From: Porogramme epimiltina | Taxonomy: Eukaryota; Basidiomycota; Agaricomycetes; Polyporales; Polyporaceae | Assembly: GCA_900155495.1 (NCBI GenBank) | Contig: FTLJ01000413.1 | Span: forward strand, 53,849-117,848 | Direction of reading: 5' to 3' | Length of the DNA stretch: 64,000 nucleotides | In this document: one piece after another, positions 24,860 to 37,325 of the stretch | Position numbering within the stretch: position 1 is the first letter of the stretch | How the letters are laid out: every line of letters begins with the position of its first letter | Program-made: the position numbers and the translations under genes | The notes under the pieces: generated by a model | Databases searched by the model: none | What the model saw: the letters and a program-made list of their open reading frames with translations, nothing else | Told to the model about the DNA's origin: nothing

Positions 24860-25645
24860 CTACTTTGTACGGATGAGGCGAAGCTTGTTGGGCTTGTAGA
24901 CAAAGTTCTCCGAGTAGTTCTTGGGAGGGATGCGAGTGACCTCGGTAGGAGCGCTGTTTAAGAGGGAAACTTAACAGGGACACACACTCGAGAACGCGCG
25001 AGACGTACATGTAGTAATCCCAGCCTGTGAAAGACCAAAGCAATCAGCAGGAACCCGAAGGCGGGGCGGAAGGAGGACGTACCCTGCTTCTCGGCAAAGT
25101 GGATGGCGTCCTCCTTTGTGCGGAAGGACATGCGGGTGCCCTGCATGTAATCGGCACTAGGCGCGGGCGTTACACCGTCAGAGGCGGTTCGAGGAGGGAC
25201 AGGTGCGCAGTCGAGAGGCAACTTGCTACTTACGAGCTCGCCCAGCCCATGAGGGGGTTCTCCCAGCGACCGCCGCCGGGAAGGATGTCCCAGTCGATAC
25301 GCCAGCGTGTGGACTTGCCGGTGCCGCTCTGCGTTGTGCTGCCGGTGGGCTGGAAGATGCGGACGGCGCGGTGACGGAGCTCCTCTGTTGTGTGGGGCGA
25401 GGGGTGGCTTGTGGGCAGGGCAGTCGAGGAAAAGGTGCGTGATTAGACTCACTGGGTGCGCCGCTCACGATGTCAGCGGTGACGGCTTCGCGGGGCGGGG
25501 CGGGGGTAATGTCGGCGGCCTTGGCATCGGCAGGCTGGGGGATGGGGGACTCGGGGGAGGTGCTGTAGGGACGGGGAGAGAGGAGGGCTGCCCTGGGGAG
25601 AGCGGACCTGGAGAGGGCCTGCTGGCAGGACCGGAGGAGAGACAT
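24860..25645 (-). CDS. NDUFS4: NDUFS4, complex I 18-21 kDa accessory subunit
   Basis: Accessory subunit of the mitochondrial NADH:ubiquinone oxidoreductase peripheral arm, needed for assembly of the N module. ATG 25645 begins a mitochondrial targeting leader rich in Ser/Arg (MSLLRSCQQALSRSALPRAA). Later exons give ELRHRAVRIFQPT, STRWRIDWDILPGGGRWENP, LMGWASSADYMQGTRMSF, RTKEDAIHFAEKQGWDYY and the C-terminal VPPKNYSENFVYKPNKLRLI-type end with terminal RTK. The stop is at 24860-24862. The WRIDWDI...GRWENPLMGWASSADYMQGT block is diagnostic. Three or four short introns separate the exons. The 3' end of RICTOR lies about 290 bases away in convergent orientation. Confidence 0.95.
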
Positions 25646-25988
25646 GGGGGGCGGTGGACGGGGCCGGTGTGTGTGGATGGGGCCGTCTGGTCGAGGACGA
25701 GGTCGCCAACGTCGGGCGGGCGGAGGGCGAGCGCCCGTTCAGCGAACCGAACCGGATCGCTCCGAGACGGGGTGGCGGGCCGGGGTGTCAGCCAGAGGAT
25801 GGTGGGGCGGATATTGGGCCGTGGCGTGGTCGAGCAAGTCTCAATTCAAGAGCTCGCGTCGGCTGGGAGCTCTCGCCGCTCGGTCTCTTCGCCAGCCCCG
25901 CTCGTCCCCTCTCCCGCCCTCCCCCCCGTCCTCCTCGTCCCTCCCGCCGCCCTGCTCGCGCTCAGGAGGGCCTCTGTCGCCGCCCGCC
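25646..25988. promoter_or_regulatory. Shared divergent promoter NDUFS4 / CSC1
   Basis: 343 bases between two start codons pointing away from each other. GC-rich, with a C/T-rich tract (25900-25985) before the CSC1 ATG. No TATA box is visible in either direction. Confidence 0.5.
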
Positions 25989-28900
25989 ATGGCCACCATC
26001 CAGAACAGGCCCTTCTCAAAAGACTACAGGTCCGTTGCTCCCCCGCTCTCCCGCCATCCGACGTCGTCTGATCCCCGTCTCCCAGCGGCCTCATTAACCA
26101 GTCCGTCGTCGCTGGGGCCATATTCCTCATCACCATCAGCTCCCATGAGTATATGCGTAGGAAGCGTAGGGGGCCTCCTCCGTATGCAGACGGCTTGGGT
26201 TCGGTCGAGACCTGGCAATTTGGATAGTGCGTCCCTCTTGTCTCTCGTCTCTTTCTCTCACAAGTGTTAACCCCACCTCGCCTACCCAGCCTCTACCAAG
26301 GCAGGTCATGGGCAAAGTGAGTTATCATTCCCTCGTCTCTCCCGTCCTTCCTTACACCATTCTGTAGACGTCCGTCTCCACCGTTACCCAGAAAGTACCC
26401 TCTCGGCTGGATCAAGCAGGTCCTCTCCTTCCCCGAAGACCGCTTTAACCAGCTTCGCGGCGTAGACGCAACTCTCTACATCCGCTTCCTCCGCGGCTGC
26501 TTCTGGTTCGCCTTCATTCAGTGTCTCACTACCCTCATCATCCTCTTCCCCATCCATGTCACCTTCTCCGATGGCAGCGTCTCCCCAAAGTCCATGACCC
26601 GTGCCTCCATCTCCTCCCTTGTTACCACAAAGAAGGGGCTGTCCCTACTCTGGGTCCACATGGTCCTTCTTACCTGGATCACCCTTACCTGGTTTGGTAC
26701 CCTCTACTGGATTTGCAGGGGTGCGTTCCGCTTCCGTGCCCAGAATATCCTCGCTGCCGCCAACCGTGCTGCCTCTGAGGCACGCGCCGAACGCCGTGCT
26801 CAGTACGACCCCCATCCCCATCCCCAGTACCCATTCCATGCCCTCCCGCCGCTTGACGACGAGCACTCCAACCGTGGCCTCCGTATGCGCACCGTCATGG
26901 TCACCAACATCCCCGCCACGCTCAGGTCAGAGAAGGACCTCAAGGAGTACTTTGAGTACTATCTCTGCCGGAGGGTCGCGCGCCCGGCGATTGGGATCAC
27001 ATCGTCGACACAGCCAGGCTTCCTGAACAAGACGTTCGCGTTCCTCTTCAACCACGCCCGCCGCATCCCCGCGCAGAAGTACCTCGCCCGCATCTCCACG
27101 ACCGGCAGCTCGTCCGACGGCCATGCGCCCCCGGAGTCCCAAACCACGGAAGAGCCGAAGCCGGAGAGCCCGACGCCGCCGGCTATCGACCGCGTCGTGG
27201 TGGTCCGCCGGATGAACGAGCTTGCGTCGCTCGTCGAGCGCCGCGAGGAGATCCTCCGGCTCCTGGAGACCGCGCACATCAAGCTCGCGCGGAAGGCGCT
27301 CGCAAGCGTCCATGCTGCGATGCGTGACCCCTCCGCCGCTTCGGGGTCGACGGGTGGAGGTTTGAAGAAGGCGGTGAAGCGGATGAGCGTGGTCGCGATG
27401 GGCACGCTTGTGGGCGGCGGTAGCGGGCAGCAGGACGCGGCTGAGGGTGAAGACGGAGAGGATGAGGGAGAGGACCGCACGCAGCTTCTCGTGCGCACGC
27501 TGGGGCCGTACGTCCACGCCGATCTCTCGCCGGACGCCGATACGCCAGGGTGGCGCGCGTTCTTCAAGCGCAGGCACCCCGACATCGAGCTCGGTCGACC
27601 GTCTCCTTCAACGAGGCGTGAGAAGGCGGCGGCGGCGGCGGCGAAGGAGAACTCAGAGGGCGAGAAGACCGTTTGGGACGCGCTGCTCAGCCTCCCGCGC
27701 AGTACCTTGGACGAGTTCCAACCGCTCATCCACCTCTCCTCGATCTTCCGCGGCAAGACTGTGCCTGCGATCGACTACTACACTGCCAAGTTGCACATCG
27801 TGACGGGGATGATCGCGGAGAAGCGTTCGATGTCGCTCAGCATGTTTGAAGCGATGCCGACGGCGTTTGTGTCGTTCGTGGACCCTGCGGACGCACGGAG
27901 GGCGTGCAAGTACCTGGCGGTGCACCCGGAGAACCCCCTCGAGTGCTTGGTGACCATGGCCCCATCGTTTGAGGATTTGGACTGGACACGGCTGATGAAG
28001 TCGACGTTTAGGGTTGAGGTAAGTGCTTGGTTCGCGTGTGTGCAGCATGGTGCTTACGGACGCTGTCTTTCAGTTCGTGAAGGATTGGGTGGTTGAACTT
28101 GGAGTTTGGTAAGTGATTATGACTTTTACCGGGTCGCCGCATATCTGATTGTGATATCTGTCCAGGGCGTTCACCATTTTCTGGGTCTTCCCCGTATCGT
28201 TCTTCGTCGGTCTCGTCAACATCCAGAACTTGAGTACCCTGTGGCCTGGATTGGTGAGAGATATTTTTGTTCGTAGTGGCGTCGTACTAAATATATCCCA
28301 ATACAGTTGGACTTCCTCTCCACGCACCCATGGGAGGAAGAACTGCTGCAGTCCTTCATTCCCACCCTCTTGGTCGCCTTGCTCTCCTTATTGATCCCTC
28401 TCCTACTCCGTGAGTCCACCCCGCTCACCTCCCTTCGTGAAACTGATGACGTCATCCCTCCGCCACAGTGCTAATTGCGAAGCGGGCACACACGATTGCA
28501 ACGCTGTCTGCTCTGCACGATCGCATTATGACGCGCTATTACAAGTTCCTCGTCGTCAACGTCCTCGTCTTCTTCTGCGTCGGGACTGTCGCGCTTCAGT
28601 CGTTCCTGCTCTCGTTCAAGTCCATCGCAACCGCACAGCTCGCCTCGGTCATCGCGCAGAGCTTCCCTGTTGCAGGTCCATTCTATGTCGGCTGGTGTGA
28701 GTGGCAATGGTGTTGTCCATGGAGCGGATGGCTAACGTCTGTCGCAGTCATCTTCACGACGGCTATGCATGGAGGTGTGGAGTTGGCGCTCTGTAAGTAG
28801 CTCGAATCATTTCTTCTTTGTTGGGTACTAACTTTGCTATTAACGCATCTAGTTGGTGTAAGCTGCAAATTGACTACACTGGGTATGAGATACTGATGTC

Positions 28901-30908
28901 TTGCTAGCTCCCTCTGATCTTGTACCCTGCGACCAAACGCCAAGTCACGCCTCGCAAACGGGCCATGGGCATACGGCCTCGAACTTTCAACTACTATTGT
29001 AGGTCGTTCGTACGCCTACTGTGTACGTTTACTAACGAAGGTATTGAATAGACTGGCTTCCTAATCACGTACTCGTTATGCATGTTCTGCTTGTTTTCGC
29101 GGTTCTTAATCCACTAGTTATACCCTTCGCTCTCATCTACTTCATTGTCGAGAGAAGTAAGTGGTCTCTTGACTGAGCCCTGACAATGCTTAACGACGTT
29201 CCTGCAGCTGTCGTCAAAAACCAGCTTCTACACGTCTACGCCAAGAACTACGAGGGTAACGGCAAGGTGTTACTCATTCGCATGGTTCGGTACTCTCTGG
29301 ACGGTGTGTAGTAGTTTCACTCGCTCTCCTTTTCACACCACTGAGGGATTTTACAGGCCTTATCCTCGCTCAAGTCGTTTTCTTGGCGTACATGGTTGTA
29401 AATAAGAAGTCTGTAAACGTCGGCATATCCGCTTTCCTCATCGTCGTCACCGCAGTGTACAAGATGTTGTATGTATCAACTTCCCTTTTACTTCGCAGCG
29501 CTTGACTCACGTCTCTCCTAGCCTCACCCGACTCTGCCGAACTCGTTTCGAACGCGACGACATCCTGGAAGCCCAGGTTGTGTGCGGGACCGGCGGCCCG
29601 AGTGAAGATATGATCGACGAAGCTGCCCCCACAGATGAAGAGGCTCAACGAACAGACCTCGGTTCGAAGCTCAGTAGCGCTTCTACTGCGGATGTCTGGC
29701 CGTGGAAGTTTCCTATGAGGCTAAACTTCACATACGCCACGATCGCAAGCCGGCCGCGTAAAGCTCCCCGCCATCGGCCAAACCCCTTCGCGCCTTCACG
29801 TCGGTCGGACTCAACATTACCTCTAAACCCTGTGACATCATACTCCGAGGAAGCATCGTCGCCTACCAGCAGTCACCCCTTAAACACGTGGCGGGAGACA
29901 AGCCCAGACATGGTACAAGCTCGGTCTGCCAGTCCCGAGGCCATTGAGACGACTGTAGTCTCCAAGCACCCTCCTCATCCCGCTTGGGAAGACGACTCGT
30001 CGCCAAGCCATACATACGACAATCCGTACTACACCCGCGATATCGACAACCTCCTGTGGCTCCCCCGCGATCCTGCCGGTATCCTGAACCTCGACGACAC
30101 CGTCACTATGCGCATGTCGCTGACGACCCAGCCCGCAGCCGGGCGGCTGGGCGGATGGCGCGAGGAGGACTACATCGACTCCATTCCGTTCGCGACGAGC
30201 TTCGGGAGTATCGACGAGGAGGGCGACGAGGCCGAGTCGTCTCAACGGAGCAACCTCTACCGCCGGCTCGACGGAACGGAGCAAATCCAGCTCCCACCGA
30301 TTATCGCGTCCCGCGTCGAGCGCGCCGAGGACGACGTTGAGGTCGCTACCCCGATCCAGCGTCACCAGTCGAAGCGGCGCCGGGCGTCCAACCACTCGAA
30401 CCACTCCTATGGCCCGCCCTCGCAGGTGGGCGTCGGGCGCGCAAGAACATTCGACCTGGGCTCGCCGGTCGGGTACCGGTCGACGTCGTTCGGCTCCGTG
30501 GCCGTGTCGATGGCGAGCACGAACGGGAGCAGTCGCGCGGGGCCGCCGTCGCCGCCGACGCTGTCGATGCTTAGCGTGCCCGGGGACGGGCAGCGGCGCA
30601 GCCGTGCTGCGTCGATGGACTACGAGCTGGGGATGCGGCGGAGCGGTCACATGCGGAGCCTCGGCGCGCGCTCGGCGCTGTCGGTCGGGGACCCCACGCG
30701 GGTGGTGTCGTCGCCGCTCGTGTACCCGCACGCGGGGGCGGGATCATCGGGGTCGCGGCTGATCTCGGTCCAAGACGCTGTGTATGGCGTTGCGATTGCT
30801 GAGGAGGAGGATGCGGCGGAGGACGTGCGGGAGAAGGAGTTGGAGGAGGCGGAGGAGGCGCAGCAGCCCAAGTCGTGGCTGACGAGCTGGATGTTCAAGG
30901 CGACATGA
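25989..30908 (+). CDS. CSC1/OSCA/TMEM63-type stress-gated cation channel (RSN1/PHM7 family)
   Basis: Multi-pass membrane protein of the calcium-permeable, osmosensitive channel family (DUF221/RSN1_7TM). The first exons (ATG 25989) give LINQSVVAGAIFLITISSHE as TM0, then RRKRRGPPPYADGLGSVETW. The RSN1_TM region contains PRKYPLGWIKQVLSFPEDRF, LYIRFLRGCFWFAFIQC and LLWVHMVLLTWITLTWFGT. The PHM7 cytosolic domain has RTVMVTNIPATLRSEKDLKE and the conserved FEDLDWTRL, with a low-complexity insertion around 27330-27480. The 7TM core spans about 28080-29480 over many short exons (FTIFWVFPVSFFVGLVNIQN, LLIAKRAHTIATL, YYKFLVVNVLVFFCVG). The final exon adds a roughly 460-codon hydrophilic, Ser/Arg-rich cytoplasmic tail ending WLTSWMFKAT. 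About a dozen introns. Confidence 0.92.
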
Positions 30909-31598
30909 CCGACACGACACGATTTCTGGACACGACCACGACCCGACCGTGACTGCTTGTATGATTGGCCGACGGCGACGACGACAGACGGCCACCTTGC
31001 TCGATATATCGCTGCTTCGCCACTTTGACGCTTGGAACGACCACATTTTCACCACCTGTTCACGCCCTGCATTTAACTTATCCCTCGCATCTGTTTAGTA
31101 TTACCCGCATAGGCACGCTCGGATTACGGATGGTGGTGTTGTTTCGCTTACGACGGTCCCGCCAGATGCACATACCCCAGGAGTTCCAAGGCATTACCGC
31201 TCTGTACCAACTTAATTCCCCCGCAATTGCATCATCGTTTCGGTTTCCGCTGTTGTGCGTGGCCCCGCGGCGCGGTTCACCCAAGGTTCACCCGAAAAGG
31301 CTGCCGTCTAGCTGGGTGCGCGCTCCATGACCGAATTGGAGCCCGCGCGTGCTCGAGGACGTGATCAGGCGGCGCCCCCGGCCTCGACCCGACGTTTCTC
31401 CCGCCTGCGCAGGCGGGGGATCCTCGCGCGCGGGGGCTGCGTCCGTCGACAGGCGAGCGCGATGCGGCGCGTGCGGGAAATATGGGGGACGCGGTATGTA
31501 TGAAGGCCGTTCCGTACGATTTTCCGTCCTGTGTGGTATTTAAGCTTGAAGGGTCGCGGTGCAGCAGCAACGAGATTCTGCCCCAATTCGCCTGCTCT
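30909..31598. other. Intergenic region with GH131 core promoter
   Basis: 690 bases. A TATTTAA at 31537-31543 lies about 60 bases before the GH131 start codon and is a plausible TATA element. GC-rich sequence at 31320-31470 has no recognisable gene on either strand. Confidence 0.5.
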
Positions 31599-33107
31599 AT
31601 GATGTTTTCGTGGTCGACTCTTTCTTTCGCTGCGCTGTTCTGTGGGGTGGCCCGTGCGGGGACAACGATCTGGTCTGGTGCGTTTGCGGTTTACGAATCC
31701 CATTAGCGAGACGGTAGAGGCTGACGGCGGCGCTGTGCAGGTTCGTTCAACCCATTTGCAACGGTTGCGGACTTCGACAAGTGTGCGTGTGTTGTCACAG
31801 AGTTCAATACCAGTTGATTGATGGTGTTTTCCAGGGTCGTGGTCCAGCGAAGTTGGGACATACCAATGGGTAAGCACGTCGAAATAGCGAAATCTCAAAG
31901 CTAAAGCTAAAGGGATATGTAGTATATCCACGGCAGCCAGCCCACGTCTCACTACCTCGCGCTTGATCCTTCATACAAGAACCCAGCGGATACTTCTGAA
32001 ACGCACGGGCTCCGGATGACTATTGACTCGGGAGCGACGTGGAATTCACAGATGGAACGGTGAGTCAAATCTTTTCGCGAGTGTGGGAGGCATCTAACTA
32101 ACTTCTTACCAAAGGTGTGAGCTGATCCCTCAAACCACTCAAAACTTGGGCCAGGGCAACCTCTTCTACCACTTCTCCCTGATGCATGACGGCACTAGCC
32201 CTCCTGACGTGAGCGAATCACAGAATAATTCATGAAACAATGCTCATTAATCTTCTCACTAGTCCACCCTAGAGCACCAGATCTTCTTCTTCGAGTCTCA
32301 TTTCACAGAGGTATATAATCCGTTTCCTGCACTGCAACATAGTAACATGGCTAACAATCTTTCTTCTTTATAGCTCAAGTATGGCGTTGCTCCCAACCCG
32401 ACCAATCTCGAGTGGCATGTCCAGAGCCAGCCTCAGTGGGGAACGCCCTTCGTCGCAGGACAGTGGTACAACTTCGCGTACGACATTGACGTGAGCTGCA
32501 GTCCACATCATCCACGTACTGCACGCTGATTGCGTCTCGGCATCGAAGTTCTCCGCGAACACTGTCGGTCTCTGGGCGTCGAACGGCTCAGCGCCTCTCA
32601 CCAAAGTGATGAACAACGTCCCCGCGTCGACATCCACCAACTCCGAAGACTTCCACGTCGGCGTGCTCCGCATCGTGAACTCGGCCACACCTGAGAACTG
32701 GTACATGTCCGGCGTGTACATCGAGAGCGGCCCGATCACCACCTCGGTTGGCAACGGCACGGGCACAGGCACTTCTGTCCCCTCCACGAGCGCGCCGACG
32801 ACCGTGCCGCCGTCGTCTGCGCCCCCTTCTACCACGTCTGTCAGCACGACGTCAACTGCTTCTGGTCCGGCTCAGACCCAGTGGGGACAGTGCGGAGGTG
32901 CGTGGATTTCCTATATTAATTCCGGAGGTCCAGAATTGACGAACCTGTCGGGTTAAGGCACGGGTTACACTGGACCTACGACCTGCGCTAGTCCCTTCAC
33001 CTGCAAGGCCGTCTCACCACCTTATTACTACCAGGTAAGAGCCTTTTTGAAAAGCAACCTGCTGTACAAATCGAACTGATTGATGTCGCGTGTCTCAGTG
33101 CCAATGA
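31599..33107 (+). CDS. Secreted GH131 beta-glucanase with C-terminal CBM1
   Basis: Extracellular glycoside hydrolase family 131 enzyme, acting on beta-1,3/1,4/1,6-glucans during wood degradation. ATG 31599 opens the signal peptide MMFSWSTLSFAALFCGVARAG. The catalytic domain then reads TTIWSGSFNPFATVADFDKW, WYIHGSQPTSHYLALDPSYK, NPADTSETHGLRMTIDSGAT, CELIPQTTQNLGQGNLFYHF, LEHQIFFFESHFTELKYG, WYNFAYDIDFSANTVGLW and EDFHVGVLRIVNS, ending ENWYMSGVYIESGPI. A Thr/Ser/Pro linker (about 32745-32870) leads to a CBM1: QTQWGQCGG, spliced to TGYTGPTTCASPFTCK, then YYYQ|CQ and stop 33105-33107, with the four expected Cys. About eight small introns. The family is typical of wood and litter decayers. Confidence 0.92.
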
Positions 33108-33523
33108 AGGCAATTGTCTACAGTCCGAAGTCGGTGGAACTGGTCATTTCGTGTATCTTCCTGGGCCGTACCGTATATCGTTGCGTTTGCCACCGCATGA
33201 ATACAAAGAGAGACGAGATGTCTCAACACCACATTGGGTAGTCTGAAGACATAAGCATGGATACTTCGAAGCTATATTGGCGAACCTACCTCGCATGACA
33301 GTGGTATAGTATCAGGCAGACATTTCTGGGAATACTTGTGTCGGTATCGGAAGACAGAAACAAAAATATGTTATGTGATGCGGATGTGAGCTACATATGA
33401 TACAGAATGTACGACGTGGGAGTCCGAGGGAAATGCGCCAATATACAATGCGGGTACTCACTCCAATCTCTCGGATCACGAATCTAACTAGGAAATGGCA
33501 CGAAACACTAGGGCAGTAAGTTA
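33108..33523. other. 3' flanks of convergent genes
   Basis: About 415 bases, fairly AT-rich, between the ends of the GH131 and Cep57-like genes. No gene seen. Confidence 0.5.
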
Positions 33524-36500
33524 TCAAGTCTGGAATCTTCGCACGTGGGCACGTCCCTGTGAAGGACCATAGGAAGACGGTGCGCTCCTAACGCCGGTCG
33601 ACTGCTCAGGGACCACAGACTGGCCGACGGGCTTGTCTTTGAAGGTCAGTAGGTCGTAAAGGGACGCAATCTGATTGCCCTATTGCAATATCTTTTAGCA
33701 CATGCTTTTGTCTCACAGTACGCTGAGAATACAGACCTTCTGCTCAAGGATGTCGATGACTTCTCGCAAGTGATCAGCGAGCACGTTCCGCTTAACAACA
33801 TTCGACACTGGATCCATGTCTTTGTACTGGTCCGCAAGCTCGACGTAGATGCTGAATACGGCGTTAGCAAAGCGAGAGAGATACCAGGACTTGCACATAC
33901 CTCTTGTAATGTGTGAAGTCGTCCTCAAGTTCCCTGAGCACCCTCGCCAGAACGGTCTGCGGAGGAAGTCTGTCCTCCCGGTCCCGCGCAGCCTTGGCAG
34001 CGTAAGCACGCCTCTCGTGCTCACGTACATCATCATCGCCCTCCGCAAAGCCCTCGTCTTCGTCTTCGCCACCGTGCTGACGGTCACGCTCACGCGCATG
34101 GTCCCGCAGCCACGACTCGGCATTCTCGACATCCGCAGGACGCCGCCGCCGCCGCCGGTGACACACTGTGCACGTCTCGGCGTTGTGTTCCGGGGCAGAG
34201 AAGAACAGCCTCTCGAGGCGCGCCCCGCGGATCTGTGGGAACGCCCCGTCGGCGGGCGCAGCAGGCCCGGATGTGTGTACGCGGCGCTTCTGACTTGGGC
34301 CGCTGCGTTGTGCGGCAGCTGGGGTGGGCGCAGCAGGACGAGGTGCGGGCGCGGGCGGAGGAGACGGCGCGCGGCTGCTCTCGGCGTGGCTGGACTCCGC
34401 GGCGAAGCGGACGGAGTGTTCGAGAGGGGGGACAGGGGCCATCATGGAAGGGGTAGGTTCCTGGTCGAGCATCATGGACGGCGAGGCGGCGCGGGAGACG
34501 CGCCGGGACAGGGCTGGTTGGGGATCCTGCGACCAGCTACGCGAGGCTTCCCGGGAACCAGAGGAGGAAGATGATTGGGACTGGGAGTCTTCCTGAGAGC
34601 GGGACTGGGACTGGATAGATCGCTCCGAGCGACGCTCCTCAACTTCCTGGGTTATCCGACTGAGCTCGTCGTTGTCGAGGAAGGGTCTGGAGACATTGGC
34701 GCTGGTGACGACACTGGGAACTTGGGAAGAGGCAACGGTGGCATGGTCGGTGCGCATGGTCTTGTCCGCCGCACTGGGACCAGCACCTCCTAATCGTCTC
34801 CTCGGTGAAGGTGTGGGAGAGCGACGGCTGATAGACTCCTCTTCTTCGTCGCTGGACTCTGAGTGTACGGATGGAGGGCGTGCGTGGGGGTGTGGGGTCT
34901 CTTCCTCGCTCGACTCATCTTCACTGCTTTCAGACGCCGATGCCGTCGCAGCCGCCGGTTCGTGGGTTACCGAGTGTTCCCTCAAAGTCCGCCGCTCTTT
35001 GAGACCTTCTTCTACCACACCGCGGAGCACTTCCACCTCGCCCGCGAGACGTTCGACCTCGTTTTTGAGTTTGTCCACTTCTTTACTCTTCTCCGCCAGC
35101 GCCCGCGCATCGGAATCACGAAGGGAGCGCAGCTCGTGCAACAGCTGCTTATGTTCTGAAAGCTCTGCTGTGAGGCGAGTGAGGTGGCTACGGAGAGTCG
35201 AGATCAAAGCTTCTAAAGCTACAAGTACAGATTGCGATGAGTAGGTGTCGGGGGCGCATGAGGAACTACTCACCTTTTTTCTCTTCCACTGCAGACTTAT
35301 ACCGTGTCTCTGCGGCGGCAAGGTCTGCCTGGTCCTCTTCGGCTTTCTTACGTTGCTGCTGCATCTTCTCCCGAGCAACGCGCTTCCGCCCTTCATCCTC
35401 GCGCAACACACTCTGCTCGTGCTCAAGAATGCGTGTGCGTTCTCTCGCGACCTCCTTCTTGCATGCTTCCAACTCCAGCTCAAGCTCCCGCACGCGCCGG
35501 CGCGAAACGCTATTCTCTGCCTCCAAATACACGAGTTTGTTTTGCACGACACTCAGCGTAGCAATGAGTCGCGCTATTGGCCGAGACAGTCATTAAGACG
35601 GAGGAAATAGCTGCATGTTACTGCATGTAGACACACCTTCAGCCTCGGTAGTCTCCTTTGGATCATACCCATAGAACTCGACGTCTACTCTGGCCGGGGA
35701 CGCGACAGCTGAGGTAAGGCCGGTCACGTCGGGGAGGTGGACTGTCTTCTTGAACGGAGTACCAGCCATGGGTATTCGCTCAGGTTTGTCACCCCTACGT
35801 TCTTTCAGAGGGCTGCGCTGACGTCTTGGCTTTGCATGGACAGTGCTATGGTGGTACGCCTTTGGGGTCTTCTCTGTGGGAGGCTGCTGGGATGTCCGCT
35901 TGAGCACGGCGTCAGCCTCTTCCTCTATCTCCTTCGCAAGGCCACGGGCCATGGTCGTGAACTTAGAGGATTCATCCTTCCCGCTGACACTACGCTTGAT
36001 GGACGGCGTGGCAGGGAGGATGTTGACTTCAGGCTGGATGACGCCGCGAGAGAAGCTGTTTTGGGCGTATGAGAGCGAATGGTCGTAACGTTGCGCACGG
36101 GGTGTGGATGCAGGGAATGGGCCGGGAGACGTTCCACTGGGGAGGTGGCGAGACAACGCAGAGCGGTCAGGAGTTGTCGTTCGAAGGGACATACTGGGCA
36201 TGCGAGGAGACGGGAGACCTTGGGCGCTGCGGGGACGTTTTGGAGAGAAGGTCATATGGCTAAGAGCATCCGCGAGCCGTGGTCTGGAGTCCTCTTGAGG
36301 AGGCGGAGAAAGGGGTGCTGTCGAGTCTGAGCCAGTAGAGGGAGAGGAAGAGCGCGACGAGCGGATCGCACCCTGCGGGGCGTGGCCAGATTGGAGGACA
36401 CGATCGAGCTCTGCGGTGTCATCCACCACGAGAGGATCGAAGTCCATGGCACTGGTGGTCTATGAAACAGATGGCGTTGAATGTGGGGAAAGCAGATGAG

Positions 36501-37006
36501 GAGAAGGGGAGACGAACGATTTGTCTTGAACGGGTCGAATTGGCATCGAAGGCAGTGAAGCGACCCGCAATGCCAGCCACGATGCCCTGGAGTGGGCGGT
36601 CAGGATCGTACTCTGCCCCGCTGAGACTAATATCCCTCCTTGCCCCTCGTCCGCCTCCGAGCCCAGCACTGATGGTGAGCGCACTTGCGTGATGTGCCGC
36701 GGTGGAGAGAGACTCTGCAGCGTATGGGTTGACGCCGTCGTCAGTGTGGTATGACCAGGCGTTGAAGCGGGACTGATCGTGAGGATCGAAGTCGTCGCCG
36801 GAGCGATGGTCGAAGGAGGCAAACGCGGAGAAGGGGGGAGAAGGCGCGGCGTTGTGTCTGGGGTACTCGATTTCGGAGTCGTCGTGGTGCGAGGAGAGGT
36901 GGAGAGAGAGGTCGGTATGCTGTAGGTTGTGTTCGAGCATGACACGCTGGTGCTCGAGCTCGTCGCCTCGGATGGAGAAGTCGAGATGCGCTGACCGCCT
37001 CGACAT
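33524..37006 (-). CDS. Cep57/Ppc89-like spindle pole body / centrosomal coiled-coil protein
   Basis: Probable microtubule-organising-centre protein. ATG 37006 starts MSRRSAHLDFSIRGDELEHQ. A first intron, read in phase 0 with acceptor CATAG near 36462, joins SRQI to TTSAMDFDPLVVDD. A basic, Ser/Pro-rich region carries MAGTPFKKTVHLPDVTGLTS, the kind of motif seen in Ppc89-type proteins. Then a long coiled coil follows (KLVYLEAENSVSRRRVRELE and the ALEALISTLRSHL segment), a Ser/Asp/Glu linker, and ETCTVCHRRRRRRP with a CxxC. The C-terminal Cep57 microtubule-binding-type domain reads PQTVLARVLRELEDDFTHYK, RIYVELADQYKDMDPVSNVV, and HLREVIDILEQKGNQIASLY. It ends RRFQT at the stop 33524-33526. Four or five introns; about 1100 aa. 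The fold assignment rests on the last domain. Confidence 0.82.
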
Positions 37007-37325
37007 TGTGCGCAAAGGGGAGAAGGTGTCGCAGAGAGGCGAGCACGAGCGAGAGTGGGGCGGAGAGAGAGGAAGGGGCGTCGGGAGAACGTCGACGGCG
37101 TTGAGAGCGGAGAGTGGAGAGCGGAGACCAGCGTGGTTCGTCCGCTAGGCGCCCGCCTCTTCAAACAACAACGCGCCCGTCACGTGAACGCGTGTACGGG
37201 ACCCTAACCCCGAGGGCCACTATTTTCCTGAAGCGCCCGCGCCGATCGCCTGCCCGGTCCGCGCATTCGCTCAGCCTGCTCTTCCACGCTTGCCTCTGCG
37301 CTCTCGACTCTCCCCGTCTCGCTTC
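37007..37325. promoter_or_regulatory. Shared divergent promoter Cep57-like / BMS1
   Basis: 319 bases between two divergent start codons. Purine-rich on the left half and C/T-rich before the BMS1 ATG. No TATA box seen, as expected for a housekeeping gene such as BMS1. Confidence 0.5.
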
